From Candidatus Eiseniibacteriota bacterium (GTDB lineage: Bacteria > Eisenbacteria > RBG-16-71-46), in the NCBI GenBank assembly GCA_023249815.1, contig JAHFBX010000236.1, positions 1 to 5,481 of the forward strand: 5,481 nucleotides of DNA, given 5' to 3'. Positions 5,334 to 5,481 of the stretch are shown one piece after another. The position numbers and the translations under genes were made by a program. A model generated the notes under the pieces. It did no database searches. It saw only the letters and a list, made by a program, of their open reading frames with translations, and was not told where the DNA came from. Each line of letters opens with the position of its first letter. Within the stretch, counting starts at the first letter, position 1.

Positions 5334-5481
5334 CAACTGCACGCCGGCGACCGCGTGTAGCGAGTAGCCCCACTGCGCCACCATGACACCCGCCAACTCC
5401 CAGTTGCCGATGTGCGTGGTCACGATGATGACGCCGCGCCCGCGCGCGATGCCGTTGTCGAGATGTTCCTTGCCCACCACC
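5331..5481 (-). CDS. LPLAT-type lipid acyltransferase, catalytic-motif part, ended by an in-frame TAG (5' partial)
   Basis: Forty-nine residues are visible, running from the window edge (first full codon 5480-5478) to TAG 5333-5331. They include GRGVIIVTTHIGNWELAG, in which H23-I-G-N-W-E28 is the HxxxxE/D catalytic motif of the LpxL/HtrB/PatA acyltransferase family, followed by the usual hydrophobic strand GVMVAQWGYSLHAVAGVQL, described in pieces. The stop follows VQL directly, and after it the same frame goes on RWLSSAVRDTK with the rest of the domain. There is no frameshift: only the stop codon divides the protein. This is either the N-terminal part of a pseudogene, a base-call error, or a readthrough site. 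The start codon and any N-terminal membrane anchor lie outside the window. Confidence 0.8.
   Translation of the reverse strand, partial: VVGKEHLDNGIARGRGVIIVTTHIGNWELAGVMVAQWGYSLHAVAGVQL

Noticed and set aside
3707..5389. A 560-codon minus-strand open frame overlapping the acyltransferase and glycosyltransferase
   Set aside because: It is out of frame with both recognised proteins and gives Arg/Ser/Pro-rich sequence with no family features.
1..5481. CRISPR array, tRNA, rRNA, insertion sequence or phage genes
   Set aside because: No regular repeat-spacer pattern, cloverleaf, rRNA block, terminal inverted repeats or transposase/integrase motifs were seen on either strand.

Overview
This is a 5.5 kb chromosomal fragment from a high-GC bacterium. 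GC looks close to 70% by eye, most third codon positions are G or C, and five of the six well-placed gene ends are TGA. The gene content fits a free-living environmental bacterium from a poorly cultured high-GC phylum, such as the Gemmatimonadota or Candidatus Eisenbacteria. That placement is a guess from general familiarity; there is no rRNA or marker gene here.

Positions 1-1863 (+ strand) hold a small stress or hydrophobic-ligand locus: a MarR-family repressor (5' end outside the window), a YceI-family lipid-binding protein, and an exported SnoaL-like/ester-cyclase (NTF2 fold) protein. Between marR and yceI is an AT-rich island with five alternating TCAA/TTGA half-sites, the best operator candidate in the window. 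A hairpin lies between yceI and the cyclase gene and another follows the cyclase gene. The cyclase frame is split by an in-frame TAG.

Positions 1924-2307 (+) encode a small protein with an N-terminal four-cysteine zinc ribbon (MJ0042-like) and no visible Shine-Dalgarno; it may be leaderless. It converges on the next block, and a strong hairpin at 2383-2422 separates the two.

Positions 2427-5481 (- strand) form an operon-like run, transcribed as acyltransferase, then GT4 glycosyltransferase, then MFS transporter. The acyltransferase (LpxL/HtrB/PatA type, HxxxxE motif visible) overlaps the glycosyltransferase by the 4-nt GTGA, and the glycosyltransferase ends 7 nt before the MFS start. The glycosyltransferase resembles PimA, so the pair recalls the PatA-PimA glycolipid module of actinobacteria. 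The acyltransferase frame is also broken by an in-frame TAG and runs off the window.

The main oddity is that two unrelated conserved genes each carry one internal in-frame TAG with well-conserved protein continuing in the same frame. Explanations are two separate nonsense mutations, base-call errors in a draft or metagenomic assembly, or amber suppression/recoding. The MFS gene ends at a TAG placed directly before the hairpin, which argues against TAG being freely read as sense.
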